Shown piece by piece: positions 52,619 through 61,254 of a stretch of DNA of 64,000 nt. Both the position numbers and the translations under genes were made by a program. The notes below the pieces were generated by a model. It saw only the letters and a list, made by a program, of their open reading frames with translations, ran no database searches and was not told the DNA's origin. Source of the DNA: Luteolibacter sp. LG18 (GTDB taxonomy: Bacteria; Verrucomicrobiota; Verrucomicrobiia; Verrucomicrobiales; Akkermansiaceae); the NCBI RefSeq assembly GCF_036322585.1, contig NZ_AP024600.1:1-64000 (forward strand). The letters run 5' to 3'. Position 1 is the first letter of the stretch; each line of letters begins with the position of its first letter.

Positions 52619-54229
52619 TTAGAAATCGCCCCAGACGCGGAAGGTGTAGAGCGGCTGGCGGTCCTGGCCGTTGGAGCGGCGCAACAGCGGCAGACCGACG
52701 TCGAGCGAGCCGTTGTAGTGGTCGAAGAAGCGGCCGCGCGTGCCGAGGCCCACGCTCAGCAGGCTGCTGCCGGGGTCCTGGCCGGGCAGCGGCGACTGGA
52801 TCGAGGTGAACCCCGCGTCGCCGAAGACGTAGAAGCGCCAGTCGTTCTCCGCGTCGTCCTTGCCGCTGCCCAGCAACGACGGACTCCGTAGTTCGAGCGT
52901 CGCGCTGATCGCGTCGTCGCCCAGCGCCTCGCTTTCGAGGTAGCCGCGCACCGTGCCGAGGCCGCCCGCCGCGAACTGTTCGCTGTTGATCAGCGGCTGG
53001 CTCGACATCTGGCCCTGCACGCGGGCGAAACCCTGCAAGCCATACGGCAGGTCCTGCGTCCGCGACAGATCGCCGCGGAAGTAGAGGAAGCTGCCCTCGC
53101 TCTTGTAGCGCTTGTTGTCGAACTCATCGGCCGAGGCCCCGAGCCCGCGCAGGTGCAAGGTCACCCCGCCGTTGAAATCCGTCTTGCCGCTCTTGCCCTT
53201 CAGCGACGCGGTGTAGAGCGCCGTCAGCGGGTAGTAGGTGATCGGCGTCTGCACCGTCGAGGCGCCCGACGTCAGGTTCTCGTCGAAGTGCTTGTAGTCG
53301 AAGCCGAAGCTCAGCGACTGGAAGAAGTCCTTGCCCTGAGGCAGCGTCTTGAGCGCGCGCAGCCCGACGATCTCGCCGCGACCCGCCACCGCGAGGCCAC
53401 CGAGCGTCGAGACGTTGCTGTCCTGCTTCGTGCCCTGCAGCATCAGGCTCCAGCCGTCCGAGTTCGGCAGCGGCGCCATGTAGTAACCCGAGAACACTTT
53501 CGCGTCGTCGATGTTCATCGGCGCCACCTGGAAGCTCAGCCCCATCGCGTGGCCGAGTTGCCACAGGTTGTCATACGAGATCGCGCCGTTGAGCCGCAGC
53601 TCGGTGGTGTCCGCGCTGTAGCGGTTGTTGAGCTCCACACTGCCGTGCAGCGGCAGCTCGTCCTTCACCTTCAGGTCGATGTCCACCGTCCCCGGCTCCA
53701 CGCCCGGCCGCAGCTCCGGCGTCACCGTGCGGCCCGCCAGTTGGTTCATTGAGACGAGGTTCTTCGTCACCTCGTTGAAATTGACCACCTTCCCTTCCGC
53801 CAGCGCCGGGGCCATCCCCTTGAGCTGCGACGGCGAGGTGTATTGACCGCCCTTCACCCGCAACCGGCCGACCGGGTTTTCCGACACCTCCAGGATCACC
53901 GTCCCGCGCTTGATCTGCTGCACCGGGATGCCCACCGACACCGCCTGGTAGCCCTTGTCATGATAGAGCTTTTCCACTGCCGCCCGCGCGCGGTCCACGT
54001 CCGCCGGCATCTGCCCCGGCCCGAGGAACGGATACACCGCCTCGCCCACCTCCGCGCTCCCCACCACCCCGCTCTTCACCCCGCGAACCCGATACTCACG
54101 GATATACATCGGACGGGCCTCGGCAACCGGAGCCGCATCCTGCGCGTGACCAACAAGCGCGAGCGCGCCCCACGCCAGGATGGCGAGCGACGAACGATTC
54201 GAAAACAGCGTAACCGGAGAAAAACGCAT
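52619..54229 (-). CDS. TpsB-type outer-membrane transporter (ShlB/FhaC/HecB family)
   Basis: A 536-residue outer-membrane protein. The signal peptide is about residues 1-29. About 42-200 holds two POTRA domains (MYIREYRVRGVKSGVVGSAE, GTVILEVSENPVGRLRVKGG, FNEVTKNLVSMNQLAGRTVT). From about 205 is a 16-strand barrel pattern (DELPLHGSVELNNRYSADTT). The VRGY signature of the plug loop is at about 426-429 in GLGTVRGYLESEALGDD, and the chain ends FRVWGDF with terminal Phe. It should export the giant TpsA encoded at the far end of the same train, about 7 kb away. First gene of the train; its promoter should lie in 54230-54470, where no clear consensus was seen. Confidence 0.93.
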   Translation of the reverse strand: MRFSPVTLFSNRSSLAILAWGALALVGHAQDAAPVAEARPMYIREYRVRGVKSGVVGSAEVGEAVYPFLGPGQMPADVDRARAAVEKLYHDKGYQAVSVGIPVQQIKRGTVILEVSENPVGRLRVKGGQYTSPSQLKGMAPALAEGKVVNFNEVTKNLVSMNQLAGRTVTPELRPGVEPGTVDIDLKVKDELPLHGSVELNNRYSADTTELRLNGAISYDNLWQLGHAMGLSFQVAPMNIDDAKVFSGYYMAPLPNSDGWSLMLQGTKQDSNVSTLGGLAVAGRGEIVGLRALKTLPQGKDFFQSLSFGFDYKHFDENLTSGASTVQTPITYYPLTALYTASLKGKSGKTDFNGGVTLHLRGLGASADEFDNKRYKSEGSFLYFRGDLSRTQDLPYGLQGFARVQGQMSSQPLINSEQFAAGGLGTVRGYLESEALGDDAISATLELRSPSLLGSGKDDAENDWRFYVFGDAGFTSIQSPLPGQDPGSSLLSVGLGTRGRFFDHYNGSLDVGLPLLRRSNGQDRQPLYTFRVWGDF

Positions 54230-54470
54230 GGGGAGGCAACCGGGTGCAAACCGGTCCGGAACTCTCCCCCGGATGCCGATGTCCTCAATGAATCGAGCGT
54301 GACGTTTCCGTGACAGAACACACGACCCGCCTCACCAAATCCGGCCACAGCTTGCGATTTCGCCCATATCCACGCCTCCGCGACAATCGACCGACGACAT
54401 CATCCAACAGCCACCTCCCGCTGCTAGAGCGCGATGATGACAAATCCGTCACCGCCTGTGTGACGATGCG

Positions 54471-55571
54471 TCACTCAAGCACCGGCTCCGGCAGCGCCCG
54501 GAAGAACACCAGCGAATCGCGTCCGCTGGCCTCGTATTTGTCACGGCGCTCCTTCGGCAAATCCGCGGGCGATCCCTGCGTGTAACCCAGCCGCTCACGG
54601 AAGAAATCCGCCGCCCGGTTGGTCAGCGCGAAGACCTTCGGAATGTCGCGCTCGACCGCCATCGATTCCGCGTGATGCACGAGATCGATCCCATAGCCGC
54701 GGCCCTCGTGCGCCTGCTTCACATACAGGCAGGCCACCTCCGCGCAACCTTCACCGGCATACTCGTGCAAGGCGACGCATCCCACGACGTTGTCGTCGAT
54801 CGTCAGCACGCGGTAGTCCTCGATCTGCGATTGGATGTCCTCATACGTGCGCGCGACGAGACGCGTGCGCCGCACCGAACGACCGATCATGCCGAGCAAC
54901 TCGGGAATATCCTCCTCGCGCAGCGGCCGGATCTCCCGGTAGCTGTCGGCGTGGATCATGGTGCCCACGCCTTCGTTGGAAAACAACTCGTCCACCAGCA
55001 CGCCCTGGCGGCGGCCATTGAGCACATGCACGCGCGGCACCCCGCGCAGACAGGCATGGGCCGCGGAAAGCAACAGGTCGCGCCCCTCCACGTCCGCATC
55101 GTTCGCGGCCACCTCGATGGCCTCGCTGGCGCGGATCGCGTGGGCGGGCTGGCCGTCGATCAGGATGGCCTCCTCCAACAGCGCGATCACCTTCGCCACT
55201 CCCAGCCCCATCGCGAAATCCACCACCGCGTCCTCCAACGGCCCGGTGGCGGAAGCATCCACCACCACCGATTGGCCGCGGGCCAAAATCTCCCTCGCCT
55301 CCACCAGCGCCGCCGGATCGGCGATCGGGTGCTGCACGCGGGCCGCCATGATCTCGCACTCCAGCGTCCAATCGTAGAGATCCTTGATGTCGCCGCCGAG
55401 CACGCCGAGCACCAGCTTCACGCCGAGGTCCTCCAGCGCCGCGAGATCGAGCAGCGTTTCCGCGATCGCGGGCTCCGGCAACAACCCGGCTTCGATCAGC
55501 ACAAGGAATGTCCGCCCGCGGAACTGCGGGATGTACTGGAGGACTTCGCGAATGTCACCGATCTGGGCCAC
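54471..55571 (-). CDS. argA: Amino-acid N-acetyltransferase (N-acetylglutamate synthase, ArgA type)
   Basis: A 366-residue cytoplasmic enzyme for the first step of arginine synthesis, acetyl transfer to glutamate. Residues 1 to about 205 resemble a reduced amino-acid-kinase domain that in ArgA serves regulation; the junction VHVLNGRRQGVLVDELFSNE followed by GVGTMIHADSYREIRPLREE is highly characteristic. The C-terminal GNAT domain (about 215-366) has the acetyl-CoA loop EGRGYG and ends with FFRERLGYTQGSPADLPKER, as ArgA proteins do. At 366 residues it is shorter than the roughly 440 of the E. coli enzyme, mainly in the N-terminal kinase-like part. The stop overlaps a small GTGACG/CGTCAC palindrome at 54460-54474. 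Confidence 0.88.
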   Translation of the reverse strand: MAQIGDIREVLQYIPQFRGRTFLVLIEAGLLPEPAIAETLLDLAALEDLGVKLVLGVLGGDIKDLYDWTLECEIMAARVQHPIADPAALVEAREILARGQSVVVDASATGPLEDAVVDFAMGLGVAKVIALLEEAILIDGQPAHAIRASEAIEVAANDADVEGRDLLLSAAHACLRGVPRVHVLNGRRQGVLVDELFSNEGVGTMIHADSYREIRPLREEDIPELLGMIGRSVRRTRLVARTYEDIQSQIEDYRVLTIDDNVVGCVALHEYAGEGCAEVACLYVKQAHEGRGYGIDLVHHAESMAVERDIPKVFALTNRAADFFRERLGYTQGSPADLPKERRDKYEASGRDSLVFFRALPEPVLE

Positions 55572-55581
55572 GGCAATTAGA

Positions 55582-55676
55582 GAAGACGGAAGACTTCAAG
55601 ACGCAAGAAGTAAGAAAAGACACCGACATGGGGCTCATCCATCTTCCGTCTTACTTCTTCAAGCCTTGGGTCTTCA
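55582..55676. repeat. 7-bp-periodic tracts flanking the argA-lnt junction, running into lnt codons
   Basis: Units GAAGACG, GAAGACT, TCAAGAC, GCAAGAA, GTAAGAA at 55582-55616 face opposite-sense units TCTTCCG, TCTTACT, TCTTCAA, GCCTTGG, GTCTTCA at 55642-55676. The second tract contains the lnt stop codon and about its last eight codons. Bases 55582-55608 match 63974-64000 at 25 of 27 positions. Confidence 0.75.
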
Positions 55677-57324
55677 GATCCCTCCCCTTCCGGAACCAGA
55701 AGCCGATCCCCCACCCCGTCAACCCCAGCAGGATCACCGGCCAATCCCCGAGCCGCGCGTAGAGCGTGGTCGGCGGGTCCTTCGGCACCGCCACCTCCGC
55801 CAGCAGGCTGCCCGCGGTGAAATGGCTGCCGGTTTCATCCACCAGCCGCTGCGTGCGCCCGACCGGAGAAATCGCCCCGCTCACCCCGGTGTTCGCACAG
55901 CGTAGCATCGGGCGGCGCAGCTCAATCGCGCGGAACATCGCGTTCACGAAATGCTGGTCCGCCGCGCCGCTTTCCTTGAACCACCCGTCATTGGTCACGT
56001 TCACGATCACCTGCGGCCCGGGCCGGACGAACTTCCGCTCCAAACGCGGCACTGTGTCCTCGAAACAGATCGACGAAATCACCCCCACCTGCTGGCCGCC
56101 CGCCTCCGCCACCTGCGGCTCGAAGCCCTCGCCCGCGGTGAACGCGCCGCCGTATTCCATGCCCGACTGCTGCTCGTAGATGTCCTTCAACCAAGGGATC
56201 GTGTCCACGAACGGGATCGTCTCCCCGAAGATCACCAGGTGGTGCTTGCGGAAAGTCTGGAGGTCGTCGTGGGGGCCCATCACCGCCATCGAGTTCCACG
56301 CCTTGCCCTTCTCCTTCTGAACGAGCTGGCCATCCATCTCCACGCTCTCCAACTCGGTGATGCCGAAGAGCAGCGTGAAATCCCCATACTGCCGCACCTG
56401 GTGGATGGTATCGACATTCTGCTGCCACATTCCCCACTTGCCGTCCTCGCAGATGAACAGGCGGCCCGCCAGCGACGACTCCGGCCACAGCACCCAGTCC
56501 GGGAAACGCGGCGTGCCCTTCAGCGGCTCCAGCCCGGCCGAGGTTAGATCCTCGTAGGCCATGTTCGTTTGCTCCGCGCTCACCAATACGGTGCCGCCCT
56601 CCTGAGGCAGGTTCGCCTGCACCAGCAGCGCCTTGAGCGGGATCGACTCCAGCTTTTCCAAGGTGGTCATCCGATAGACTCCGTAGCCGCCGAGCACGGC
56701 CAGCGCCGCCACCGCGGCCCCGAGGCCCGCCAGCGCGGTCTTCCGTTCACGCTTCACCCACCGCCGCACCGCCAGCAATACCAGCACCTGCACGAACATC
56801 ACCACGATCGAAAGCCCGAGGACGCCGAACACGTCCGCGCCCTGCGCCAGCGGCAGCATCTGGTGCAGTGAAACGCCCAGCGAGTTCCACCCGAAGCCGG
56901 TGATCACCCAGCTCCGCAGCCACTCCAAGCCCGCCCAGAACGCCGCATTGGCGAAGGCGAACATCAGGTCCGTCTTCCACGTCCCCGGACCGAACCGCCA
57001 CGGGTTCCCCCACTTCGCCGTGAAGGCCCCGAAGCACGCGAAATAAAGCGCCAGATAGCCGCCGAGCGCGTAGGGAGCCACCGGCGCCACCGTGCCCAGC
57101 CACGACACATTGATCGCGAAAAACGCCGCGCCCGCCACCCAGCCGTAGCCAAACCCCTTCCACGCCGCACGCCGCCCGGTCACCGTCCACAGCGCCGCCA
57201 GCATCGGCATCAGCGCCACCCACGCCAGCACGCCGGTATCCACCGGTGGAAACGCCAGCGACAACAGGACCCCGGACACCACGCAGGCGGCCAGGCGGAG
57301 GAACAATCCGAGCACGAACGGCAT
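55651..57324 (-). CDS. lnt: Apolipoprotein N-acyltransferase
   Basis: A 557-residue inner-membrane enzyme that adds the third acyl chain to lipoproteins. The N-terminal third has about six to seven membrane helices, followed by a periplasmic nitrilase-type domain. The catalytic triad is visible as Glu282 in LWPESS, Lys360 in FRKHHLVIFGE and Cys420 in SICFED, followed by NVTNDGWFKESGAADQH. A final helix is at LGDWPVILLGLTGWGIGFWF. The last residues DLKTQGLKK are encoded by a 7-bp-periodic intergenic repeat that runs into the gene, so the tail may vary between strains. Spacing to tlyA upstream is 52 bp; co-transcription is possible. Confidence 0.94.
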   Translation of the reverse strand: MPFVLGLFLRLAACVVSGVLLSLAFPPVDTGVLAWVALMPMLAALWTVTGRRAAWKGFGYGWVAGAAFFAINVSWLGTVAPVAPYALGGYLALYFACFGAFTAKWGNPWRFGPGTWKTDLMFAFANAAFWAGLEWLRSWVITGFGWNSLGVSLHQMLPLAQGADVFGVLGLSIVVMFVQVLVLLAVRRWVKRERKTALAGLGAAVAALAVLGGYGVYRMTTLEKLESIPLKALLVQANLPQEGGTVLVSAEQTNMAYEDLTSAGLEPLKGTPRFPDWVLWPESSLAGRLFICEDGKWGMWQQNVDTIHQVRQYGDFTLLFGITELESVEMDGQLVQKEKGKAWNSMAVMGPHDDLQTFRKHHLVIFGETIPFVDTIPWLKDIYEQQSGMEYGGAFTAGEGFEPQVAEAGGQQVGVISSICFEDTVPRLERKFVRPGPQVIVNVTNDGWFKESGAADQHFVNAMFRAIELRRPMLRCANTGVSGAISPVGRTQRLVDETGSHFTAGSLLAEVAVPKDPPTTLYARLGDWPVILLGLTGWGIGFWFRKGRDLKTQGLKK

Positions 57325-57376
57325 GCCGGACCGGTAGCGGAATCCGGCCGGGCTGCAAGGAAAGGAACACCCGCCC

Positions 57377-58108
57377 TCACCCGATCCACGCCAGGAACTC
57401 CTTGTTCCCGTCCGTGCCCTTGATCGGGGACTCGATCACCCCGCGCCATTCCCGGCCCGCCTCCTCCACGAACCGGCGGATCTTCTCCACCGCCCGCTCG
57501 TGCAACGCCGGATCCCGGACGATGCCGCCCTTGCTGATATCCTCCCGCTCCAGTTCGAACTGCGGCTTGATCAGCGGCACCACCATCCCGCCCTCCTCCA
57601 GCACCGCGAAGACGTTCGGCAGCACCTTCGTCAGCGAGATGAAGGACAGGTCCATCACCGCCAGCTTCACCTTCTCGCCCAGGTCCGCCTCCGTCATGTG
57701 ACGGGCGTTGAACTGCTCCCTCGAAACCACCCGCGGGTCGTTGCGGATCTTCCACGCCAGTTGGTTCGTCCCCACGTCGATGGCGTGTACCTTCGCCGCC
57801 CCCTTCTGGAGCAGGCAATCGGTGAAGCCCCCGGTGGAGGCCCCCACGTCCAGGCACACCCAGCCGGTCGGATCGATCCCGAAGGCGTCCAGCGCCCCCT
57901 CGATCTTGAAACCACCGCGGCCCACGAACTTCGGCTTCTCCTTCACTTCCAGCGGCGCGTCCAGCGGCAGCTTCGTGCTCGGCTTGTCCACCGGCCGGTC
58001 GCCGGACTTCACCTCCCCGGCGAGGATCAGGCGTTTCGCCTGCTCGCGGGTTTCGGCTAGGCCGCGGGCCACCAGCAGGGCATCGGCTCGTTCTTTGGAG
58101 GCGCTCAT
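57377..58108 (-). CDS. tlyA: TlyA family RNA methyltransferase (S4 plus FtsJ domains)
   Basis: A 243-residue protein with an N-terminal S4 RNA-binding domain (RADALLVARGLAETREQAKR, LILAGEVKSGDRPVDKPSTK) and an FtsJ-type methyltransferase domain from about 60. It has the SAM-binding motif CLDVGASTGGFTDCLLQ, then KVHAIDVGTNQLAWKI, LAVMDLSFISLTKVLP and GGMVVPLIKPQFE. Family members 2'-O-methylate rRNA; the haemolysin name of the family is historical. Full length. The ATG at 58108 is the natural start. It is divergent from the lower-GC hypothetical gene and upstream of lnt. Confidence 0.92.
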   Translation of the reverse strand: MSASKERADALLVARGLAETREQAKRLILAGEVKSGDRPVDKPSTKLPLDAPLEVKEKPKFVGRGGFKIEGALDAFGIDPTGWVCLDVGASTGGFTDCLLQKGAAKVHAIDVGTNQLAWKIRNDPRVVSREQFNARHMTEADLGEKVKLAVMDLSFISLTKVLPNVFAVLEEGGMVVPLIKPQFELEREDISKGGIVRDPALHERAVEKIRRFVEEAGREWRGVIESPIKGTDGNKEFLAWIG

Positions 58109-58233
58109 GGGGGAAGCCGTTTACACCCTGATGCCGTCACGGGGAATCGAAACCATTGGCATCCATGAAACGGTCGCGTAGGGACTTGGGTTTAAAGCCG
58201 CATTCAACCACACTCAATGAAGCCACAAAAATT

Positions 58234-58866
58234 ATGTATATCCCAAATTACCAAATCGTTACGCGATTAGGAGCACTCTTGATTGCAAGCATCTCTGTCA
58301 GTGTTGGCGAGGATCTCCCGAAATCGCGGCCGTCCCAGAATGACTTCGAAGAATCCGTCTTCGAGTTCTACCAGTTCTCCGCCGTACCACTGAAAACCGA
58401 TCAGCTGAACAACCCAACCAATACCCGCGAGATCTATCTCAATAGAGGCCGGGGAATCACCGAGGTCATCGTTTTCGGATTCATGGCCGACAAATGGATC
58501 GGATTTCGTACGAGAACTTATCCCGACCTCGATCACGGAACCGTCTTGGTGAAGTTCGATAAAATCGAAAAGCCGGACGCAAGCCGTAGCAGCGAAATCG
58601 ACAGTGCTTGGCAGGCCTACATCCAAGGAATCAAAGCGAGCATTCCAAAGGATGGCGATCGAACCACCGGTCCCAGCCCAGTCTCTAAGGCTTTCGAGAG
58701 GACGGGCAGCAATCCCAAATTGGTCTGCGAAGCCAAGGCCTTCCGTTTTACGAGCGACGACGAGGGAGCGGGCAAGAAACTGGAGGAAATGATCAGGCTT
58801 CTCGGGCTGAAGCCCTTTGCCACCTATGAGAATCCACCAGAGGGGAAAGACGACGGAACCCGCTGA
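58234..58866 (+). CDS. Hypothetical exported protein, lower GC than neighbours
   Basis: A 210-residue protein I do not recognise. From the ATG at 58234 the N-terminus MYIPNYQIVTRLGALLIASI has the form of a signal peptide; an in-frame ATG at 58165 would add 23 residues before it. The mature part is polar (FEESVFEFYQFSAVPLKTDQ, GITEVIVFGFMADKWIGFRT) with no repeats or known motif. The coding region and its upstream 70 bp are visibly AT-richer than the genes on either side, suggesting recent acquisition or low expression. It precedes a DAHP synthase by 73 bp. Confidence 0.6.
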   Translation: MYIPNYQIVTRLGALLIASISVSVGEDLPKSRPSQNDFEESVFEFYQFSAVPLKTDQLNNPTNTREIYLNRGRGITEVIVFGFMADKWIGFRTRTYPDLDHGTVLVKFDKIEKPDASRSSEIDSAWQAYIQGIKASIPKDGDRTTGPSPVSKAFERTGSNPKLVCEAKAFRFTSDDEGAGKKLEEMIRLLGLKPFATYENPPEGKDDGTR

Positions 58867-58939
58867 AAATCCGTTCCATGCCACTTCCTTTGCTGATTTG
58901 AGGCTTGAAAGTTGGGGCATCTCTTCAACCATCCGCGCC

Positions 58940-60013
58940 GTGACGCGCCACCGTACCGACGACCTTCGCATTTCCGGCACCAATCCCCTGATTTCCCCGG
59001 CCGTGCTGAACTATTACCTCCCGCTCAGCGAGGAGGCCTCCGAGGTCGTCAGCGCCGCCCGCGAACAGTCCGACGCCATCCTGAAGGGCGAGGACGACCG
59101 CCTGCTCGTCGTCGTGGGCCCCTGCTCGATCCACGATCCCGAGGCCGCCATCGAATACGGCAAGAAGCTCAAGGCCGAGGCCGAGCGCCTGAAGGGCGAC
59201 CTGCTCGTCATCATGCGCGTTTACTTCGAAAAGCCGCGCACCACCGTCGGCTGGAAGGGCCTCATCAACGATCCGCATCTCGACGACTCCTTCGACATCA
59301 ACCACGGCCTGCGCGTCGCCCGCGGGCTGCTGCTGGACCTCGCCAACCTCGGCATCCCGGCCGGCACCGAGTTCCTCGACACCATTTCCCCGCAGTACAT
59401 TGCCGACCTGATCGCCTGGGGGGCCATCGGAGCCCGTACCACCGAGTCCCAGGTCCACCGCGAGCTCGCCTCCGGCCTCTCGATGCCCGTCGGCTTCAAG
59501 AACGGCACCGGCGGCTCGATCCAGCTCGCGCTCGACGCCATCCAGTCGTCCTCGCGCCCGCACCATTTTCTCTCCGTCACCAAGCAGGGCGTCTCGGCGA
59601 TCATCTCGACCACCGGCAACACCTCCTGCCACATCATCCTCCGCGGCGGAAAGAGCGGCCCGAACTACAGCGCCGAGGCCGTCTCCGAGGTGGTCACCAT
59701 GCTCACCGAGCAGAACCTGCCGCCCTACGTGATGGTCGATTGCTCCCACGGCAACTCGATGAAGGACTTCCGCAACCAACCGATGGTGGCCGATGCCCTG
59801 TGCAAGCAGATCGCCGAAGGCTCCACCGCCGTCACCTCGGTGATGGTCGAGTCCAACCTGGTGGAAGGAAACCAGAAGGTGAACGCCGACCGCGCCAAGC
59901 TCACCCACGGCCAGTCCGTCACCGACGCCTGCATCGGCTGGGACGACACCGTGAAGGTCCTCGACGCCTTCGCCGCCGCCGTCCGCGCCCGCCGCGAGGT
60001 AGCGCGAAGCTGA
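58940..60013 (+). CDS. aroG: 3-deoxy-7-phosphoheptulonate synthase, class I (copy 1)
   Basis: A 357-residue cytoplasmic enzyme that joins phosphoenolpyruvate and erythrose 4-phosphate to start the shikimate pathway. Signature blocks are VVVGPCSIHDPEAAIEYGKK (metal-ligand Cys62), EKPRTTVGWKGLINDPHLDD, GARTTESQVHRELASGLSMP, VGFKNGTGGS and MVDCSHGNSMKDFRNQP. It is of the AroF/G/H type, full length. The start is set at GTG 58940 because the next copy begins with the matching MTRTDDLRIS at an ATG; longer upstream readings lack homology. A second, very similar copy lies 1.2 kb downstream. Confidence 0.94.
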   Translation: MTRHRTDDLRISGTNPLISPAVLNYYLPLSEEASEVVSAAREQSDAILKGEDDRLLVVVGPCSIHDPEAAIEYGKKLKAEAERLKGDLLVIMRVYFEKPRTTVGWKGLINDPHLDDSFDINHGLRVARGLLLDLANLGIPAGTEFLDTISPQYIADLIAWGAIGARTTESQVHRELASGLSMPVGFKNGTGGSIQLALDAIQSSSRPHHFLSVTKQGVSAIISTTGNTSCHIILRGGKSGPNYSAEAVSEVVTMLTEQNLPPYVMVDCSHGNSMKDFRNQPMVADALCKQIAEGSTAVTSVMVESNLVEGNQKVNADRAKLTHGQSVTDACIGWDDTVKVLDAFAAAVRARREVARS

Positions 60014-60110
60014 GCTTCGCGTGTGCGCCCGAGCCACCTGGTTCAAGGACACGCCTTCCGATCATCAGGCCGCCAGAAGCACGCCGAGCCAAGCTCAGCG
60101 CTACGACTGA
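60000..60110. repeat. Inverted repeats after DAHP synthase copy 1
   Basis: A nearly perfect palindrome CGCGAAGCT-G-AGCTTCGCG (60002-60020) covers the stop codon of the gene. About 75 bp on, AAGCTCAGCGCTAC (around 60091-60106) is complementary to GTAGCG and CTGAGCTT at its left edge. Together they can fold over the 167-bp gap; it looks like a REP-type intergenic element. Confidence 0.5.
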
Positions 60111-60180
60111 TTCACCATCCGGTCAATTTTCGCCATTTCCCCTTGCCTCCCCCGGCTCTCCGGCGCGACTCTCCCACCCG

Positions 60181-61014
60181 ATGATCGACGCCCACCACCA
60201 CCTGTGGAACTACTCCGCCACCGACTACGGCTGGATCTCGGAGGACATGCAGGCCATCCGCCGCTCCTTCCGCGCCGCGGAGCTCGATGACCTGATGCGG
60301 GCCAGCGGCATCACCGGCACCGTCGCCGTCCAGGCCCGCACCTGTCTGGCGGAAAACGATTTCCTGCTCGGGGAAGCCGCCGCCAGCCAGCTCATCCGCG
60401 GCATCGTCGGCTGGGTCGACCTGAAGTCCCCGGACGTCGGCGACCAGCTCGACCGCTACACCGGCCACGCGACATTCAAAGGCGTCCGCGAAGTCATCCA
60501 AGGCTCGCCCGATGCCGAGTTCCTCACCCACGGGGACTTCGACCGCGGCCTGCGCGAGGTCACCCGCCGCGGCCTGACCTACGACCTGCTCATTTTCCAG
60601 GACCAGCTCCCCACCGCGATCGAGTTCGTGAAGCGCCACCCGGACCAGCCGATCGTCCTCGACCACGCCGCCAAGCCCGAGATCCGCGCCGATCGCTTCC
60701 CCACCGAATGGGAAACCGGCATCCGCGCCCTGGCCGCGCTGGACCACACCACCTGCAAGCTCTCCGGCCTCGTCACCGAAGTCCGTGATTCGTCATGGAC
60801 CCCGGACATCTTCCACCGCTACCTCGATGTCCTCCTCGAGGCCTTCGGCCCCTCCCGGCTGATGTTCGGCTCGGACTGGCCCGTCTGCCTGCTCGCCACA
60901 CCCCACGCCGCCTGGGCGGAAACGGTGACGGCCCACCTCGCCAGCCTCTCCGCAGACGAACAAGCCGCCATCCGCACCGGCACCGCCACCGCCTTCTACC
61001 GGCTGGCCCTCTGA
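60181..61014 (+). CDS. Amidohydrolase family protein (metal-dependent lactonase-like)
   Basis: A 277-residue TIM-barrel hydrolase of the amidohydrolase-2 group that includes L-fuconolactonase. The start MIDAHHHLWNYSATDYGWIS carries the HxH metal motif at residues 5-7. VGWVDLKSPD, FKGVREVIQG, PIVLDHAAKP (metal-region His) and LMFGSDWPVCLL (catalytic Asp) follow in family order. Sugar-acid lactones are likely substrates, but specificity cannot be read. It lies between the two DAHP synthase copies with no functional link that I can see. Its TGA is the first base triplet of a 197-bp repeat element. Confidence 0.87.
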   Translation: MIDAHHHLWNYSATDYGWISEDMQAIRRSFRAAELDDLMRASGITGTVAVQARTCLAENDFLLGEAAASQLIRGIVGWVDLKSPDVGDQLDRYTGHATFKGVREVIQGSPDAEFLTHGDFDRGLREVTRRGLTYDLLIFQDQLPTAIEFVKRHPDQPIVLDHAAKPEIRADRFPTEWETGIRALAALDHTTCKLSGLVTEVRDSSWTPDIFHRYLDVLLEAFGPSRLMFGSDWPVCLLATPHAAWAETVTAHLASLSADEQAAIRTGTATAFYRLAL

Positions 61015-61208
61015 TGTGGAGTGCGGCGAGCAATCGCCGCTTTGAGCGGAGGCGAGCCATCGCCGGTGGTAACGCCTGCTCTCGCGAAACAACACCCACG
61101 TTCCAGAACCACCCCGTCTCTGGGCCCACCTTTTTCCGATGCGTGGAAGCATCCCCGTCGATTCTCTCCCGCACCCAAAGCGGCGATGCCTCGCCGCACT
61201 CCACATCA
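61012..61208. repeat. REP-like element with 32-bp terminal inverted repeats
   Basis: The left end 61012-61043 and the right end 61177-61208 are inverted repeats matching at 30 of 32 positions. Inside and in the arms, a short hairpin word GGCGA-N4-TCGCC appears three times. The left end starts exactly on the stop codon of the amidohydrolase and the right end is 47 bp before the next gene. No protein is supported in it. It resembles clustered REP/MITE elements. Confidence 0.75.
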
Positions 61209-61254
61209 GAACCCCTTGCCATCCCCTCGCAGCGCGCTCTACGGTGGCCGCCTC

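Noticed and set aside
60793..61222. Minus-strand frames across the amidohydrolase end and the 197-bp repeat
   Set aside because: They lie in repeat DNA and in the antisense of the amidohydrolase; composition is Arg/Gly-rich with no motif.
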